From Kistimonas asteriae (GTDB lineage Bacteria > Pseudomonadota > Gammaproteobacteria > Pseudomonadales > Endozoicomonadaceae): a stretch of DNA of 64,000 nt. The translations under genes were made by a program, and so were the position numbers. Under the pieces are notes generated by a model, which saw nothing but the letters and a program-made list of their open reading frames with translations, was not told where the DNA came from and ran no database searches. Every line of letters starts with the position of its first letter. Position 1 is the stretch's first letter. This document shows positions 61,766 through 64,000 of the stretch, piece by piece. Location: contig NZ_JAEVHF010000016.1 of the NCBI RefSeq assembly GCF_018263925.1, positions 60,457 to 124,456 on the forward strand, given 5' to 3'.

Positions 61766-63829
61766 TTATTGGGTCAGGAGCCTAATGACTTCAGTATGAC
61801 CGTTTTGCCTGGCGTACATTAATGGAGTATAACCTCGTGCATCCTTTAAGCTCAGATCGTCCCTGTTGCGTTTATTTTTCAGCATGAGGCTAAGAATATC
61901 TCCATAGCCTTTTCGGGCAGCAAAATGCATAGGCGTTTGTTGGGCGCACCCCGTTACGGGCTGATTAGCTTTGGCACCTTTATTTAGCAGTAACTGAGTG
62001 GCAGCCAAGCGATCTCGTACTTTATTGGAAATTAACACGGCGACCAGAGGCGTAAATCCGGTTGCATTCTGATTACCTTCATTGATGACTTTGGCATCTT
62101 TTTTGGCAAAGAGTTTTATTGTTTCTTCTGGGTTCTTCTGTAATTGACATGCTGCGACCAAGGGTAACTGCTTATTTCTATCTTGCCCCCTTATGCTTGC
62201 TGAATGGTTCAGTAAGTGCTTTATGCTATCCATATTTCCTTTGATGCAAGCCATAATCAATGCGGTATAACCTTCCTCACTGATATCATCAGGACTAGCC
62301 CCGCACTGCAGTATAACTTCAACCGTATCTGGACGGCATAATTCACAGGCTTTGATGAGTAATTGCGTTAAGCATGTTGGCTCAGGTTTCACATGTTTGA
62401 GCAGAATTTGTACACTCTCTGCAGTGCCTTTTTGGGTTGCGAGTTCAAGCGGCGTCATGTCTTTCGAATCCCGCTTTTGGGAATCAGCTCCCCGGTTGAG
62501 AAGCTCTTGAACGATTGCCGTATTGGCTCTCGGTGGCTTAGAGGCAGCAGCACAGTGTAACGGGGTCATGCCCCTGCTATCTTGAGCGTCCATTGTTGCC
62601 TCTGTGTCCAAGACTTTTTTTACTGTCTCAAGATTGCCTGACATACAGGCTTTGTGCAGTACGGTTTGTTTGATGTCATCCTTTTGATTAACGGCTTGAG
62701 CCTGCTTAGTACCTGCTTCGATGTGGTCTAACAGTGTGGCTACACACGAACTTTGCCCCATTAATGCGGCTGAATGCAGCGCTGTCATATGCTTTTTGTT
62801 CGTCGCACTGGGGGAAGCACCCTGTTCCAGCATAGTGGAAAGCGCATGGTTACAACCGCCTATGACAGCTATCTGTAAGACTGTGTTGCCATCCTTAGCA
62901 ATAATCTCTGCTTTGGCACCATGTTGCATCAATAGTGTTATACAGTCGGTATGTTCGTTTAAGCAGGCAAGCGAAAGCGCTGTTTGCCCTAATCCATCAA
63001 CCCTGTTGATTGATTTGGTATGGGATGTTGACAGTTGGTGCTTGGGCGCGGCACTAAGTACTGCTTCAACGATGTCTTGTTTTCCGGATAGTACCGCGAG
63101 GTGCATGATGGTTCGTCCATCCTTGTAGTTAAGATTCATTTTTGGCTGTCTCTTCAGAATTGCGTTTATCATTTCCATATCTTGAATAGCAATTGCTGTA
63201 CTTAATGCGGATTCCTTCGCTTGGTTTTGCCAGTCGATATTATCCACGTCCTGAATTTGATTGAGGATAAGTTGCTTTTGATCTTCAGAGGGGGAGGTCC
63301 GGTATACCTGTAATGATTGAGACAGCTCCTCTCCGGAGATTTTTGGCTGTGTAGCGTGTGATTCACCTTTAGCCGCGGTGGAAGCTTGTGGCTGGTCAGA
63401 TACTGCTTCCTCTGTTTCTTCTGTGCTCGTTGTGGTCGGCATCAATTTCTGAACCATACCTTGCACTTTCTGAAAGGTTGTTTGGGTTGGTTCTGGCTGG
63501 CTAGGTGGCTGAGCTTCTCCCTCCTTACTGGTAGATGCTTCTGGTGTGAGTGGGGTCGCCTCTTCTTGTGTATGAGGTGCTGGTTCCGCTGTTTGTAGTG
63601 ATGATTTTAATCGATCAAATAGAGATGTTGAGGCTGTTTTAGGTGTGCTTGCCTCTGGAGCATCTTTCGATGCTTCTGTCGTGGTGAGAAGAGTGGTTTG
63701 TTCTGAACCTTGAGAGGTTTGTGGTTTACTGACTGGGACACCTGTTGTAAGAGTCATTTCCTGTGTTTGGGCTTCTTGCGTGGATGCCTGCGGCGAGGAT
63801 TTAAAAAACCATCCTTTAACTGTTTCCAT
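61766..63829 (-). CDS. Ankyrin-repeat protein (about 14 repeats) with disordered N-terminus
   Basis: The 687-residue product has CAGGAG before the ATG. Residues 1-165 are rich in T, S, Q, E and P (METVKGWFFKSSPQASTQEA...). A helical segment at 168-195 leads into about 14 ankyrin repeats to the C-terminus. Examples are DGRTIMHLAVLSGKQDIVEA, GMTPLHCAAAS, EGYTALIMACIKGNMDSIKH and RGYTPLMYARQNGHTEVIRLL. Repeats at 300-420 are most canonical. There is no signal peptide or enzymatic domain. Ankyrin arrays bind proteins; in host-associated bacteria they are often injected effectors. It is near an IS1595-like element, consistent with mobility. Confidence 0.88.
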   Translation of the reverse strand: METVKGWFFKSSPQASTQEAQTQEMTLTTGVPVSKPQTSQGSEQTTLLTTTEASKDAPEASTPKTASTSLFDRLKSSLQTAEPAPHTQEEATPLTPEASTSKEGEAQPPSQPEPTQTTFQKVQGMVQKLMPTTTSTEETEEAVSDQPQASTAAKGESHATQPKISGEELSQSLQVYRTSPSEDQKQLILNQIQDVDNIDWQNQAKESALSTAIAIQDMEMINAILKRQPKMNLNYKDGRTIMHLAVLSGKQDIVEAVLSAAPKHQLSTSHTKSINRVDGLGQTALSLACLNEHTDCITLLMQHGAKAEIIAKDGNTVLQIAVIGGCNHALSTMLEQGASPSATNKKHMTALHSAALMGQSSCVATLLDHIEAGTKQAQAVNQKDDIKQTVLHKACMSGNLETVKKVLDTEATMDAQDSRGMTPLHCAAASKPPRANTAIVQELLNRGADSQKRDSKDMTPLELATQKGTAESVQILLKHVKPEPTCLTQLLIKACELCRPDTVEVILQCGASPDDISEEGYTALIMACIKGNMDSIKHLLNHSASIRGQDRNKQLPLVAACQLQKNPEETIKLFAKKDAKVINEGNQNATGFTPLVAVLISNKVRDRLAATQLLLNKGAKANQPVTGCAQQTPMHFAARKGYGDILSLMLKNKRNRDDLSLKDARGYTPLMYARQNGHTEVIRLLTQ

Positions 63830-63950
63830 AATTCATTCTCCTGTTTGATAAATGAAAAAAGGCCAATGCTGTTCCTGATTACCACCTAACATAAGCCATT
63901 CTCCCGTCTAAACTTACGACACTGGTTTTCCTTGGGTTAGGAGACGTGTC

Positions 63951-64000
63951 ATGGCCAGGAACAAAATCCAGTTTCAGAAAGGCATGAGCCTTGTGGAATT
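63951..64000 (+). mobile_element. Start of an IS1595-family transposase (cut by window edge)
   Basis: Only 16 codons are in the window: MARNKIQFQKGMSLVE. The KIQFQKGMS start is typical of IS1595 (ISXO2-like) transposases, which begin with a short segment before a zinc-ribbon. TAGGAG lies 7 bases before the ATG. The AT-rich 63890-63945 stretch with CTAAACTTACGACACTGG probably contains the left terminal inverted repeat; its exact end cannot be fixed without the other end. Confidence 0.6.

Overview
The window looks like a chromosomal segment of a gammaproteobacterium, probably a host-associated member of the Oceanospirillales such as Endozoicomonadaceae. That placement is an inference. It rests on the conserved gene order cyaY-lptM-lysA-dapF / DUF484-xerC-HAD phosphatase, on housekeeping genes that resemble Pseudomonas and Oceanospirillales relatives (trpS, mutM, elbB, mltA, thiD), on several large eukaryote-like or effector-like proteins, and on the start of an IS1595-type transposase at the right edge. 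The metabolic backbone is moderately GC-rich. The unrecognised genes at 2.5-5.2, 23.7-24.9, 29.4-30.7, 53-56.8 and 61.8-63.8 kb are visibly more AT-rich and are probably acquired.

Layout, left to right. 0-2.3 kb: a truncated APC amino-acid permease diverging from a carbamoyltransferase that resembles putrescine carbamoyltransferase more than ornithine carbamoyltransferase, with a cluster of ATAAATATCGA-type repeats between them. 2.5-5.2 kb: an overlapping pair encoding a Cys-rich membrane protein and a divergent HtrA-like serine protease (trypsin fold plus PDZ). 5.6-10.9 kb: a PQQ-like beta-propeller, DUF1329 and DUF1302 proteins. 11.2-14.2 kb: three unrecognised genes, one with two tandem 116-residue repeats. 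14.3-18.9 kb: an MFS transporter, a glutaredoxin-like protein, a dienelactone-hydrolase-like protein, ElbB and MltA. 18.9-21.8 kb: a radical SAM enzyme with an ArsM-type arsenite methyltransferase, then a secreted Cys-rich protein. 22-25 kb: ferritin, a small palindromic element and two orphan proteins.

25-33.2 kb: the cyaY-lptM-lysA-dapF and DUF484-xerC-HAD block, split by a module holding a coiled-coil protein, a sigma-54-type promoter, a type IV pilin with a perfect (STTGG)6 tail, and a membrane protein with an ICMT/PEMT-like methyltransferase domain. 33.3-42.8 kb: a full reductive pyrimidine degradation set (NCS1 permease, PreT/PreA dihydropyrimidine dehydrogenase, dihydropyrimidinase, beta-ureidopropionase, RutR-like regulator) flanked by the thiamin-salvage genes tenA and thiD. 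43-48.6 kb: two paralogous secreted GDSL hydrolases, mutM, and a secreted metzincin protease preceded by a separate gene that looks like its propeptide domain. 48.9-53 kb: psuG, trpS, a DUF2835 protein and an APH-like kinase.

53-64 kb: two large effector-like proteins that may share a C-terminal module, an operon of HAE3/MMPL RND transporter + outer-membrane-lipoprotein-sorting protein + outer-membrane beta-barrel, a 14-repeat ankyrin protein and the start of an IS1595-like transposase. The DUF1302/DUF1329/beta-propeller genes and the RND operon are of types often found together, so the two clusters may serve one envelope export or lipid-handling process. No rRNA, tRNA or CRISPR array was seen.
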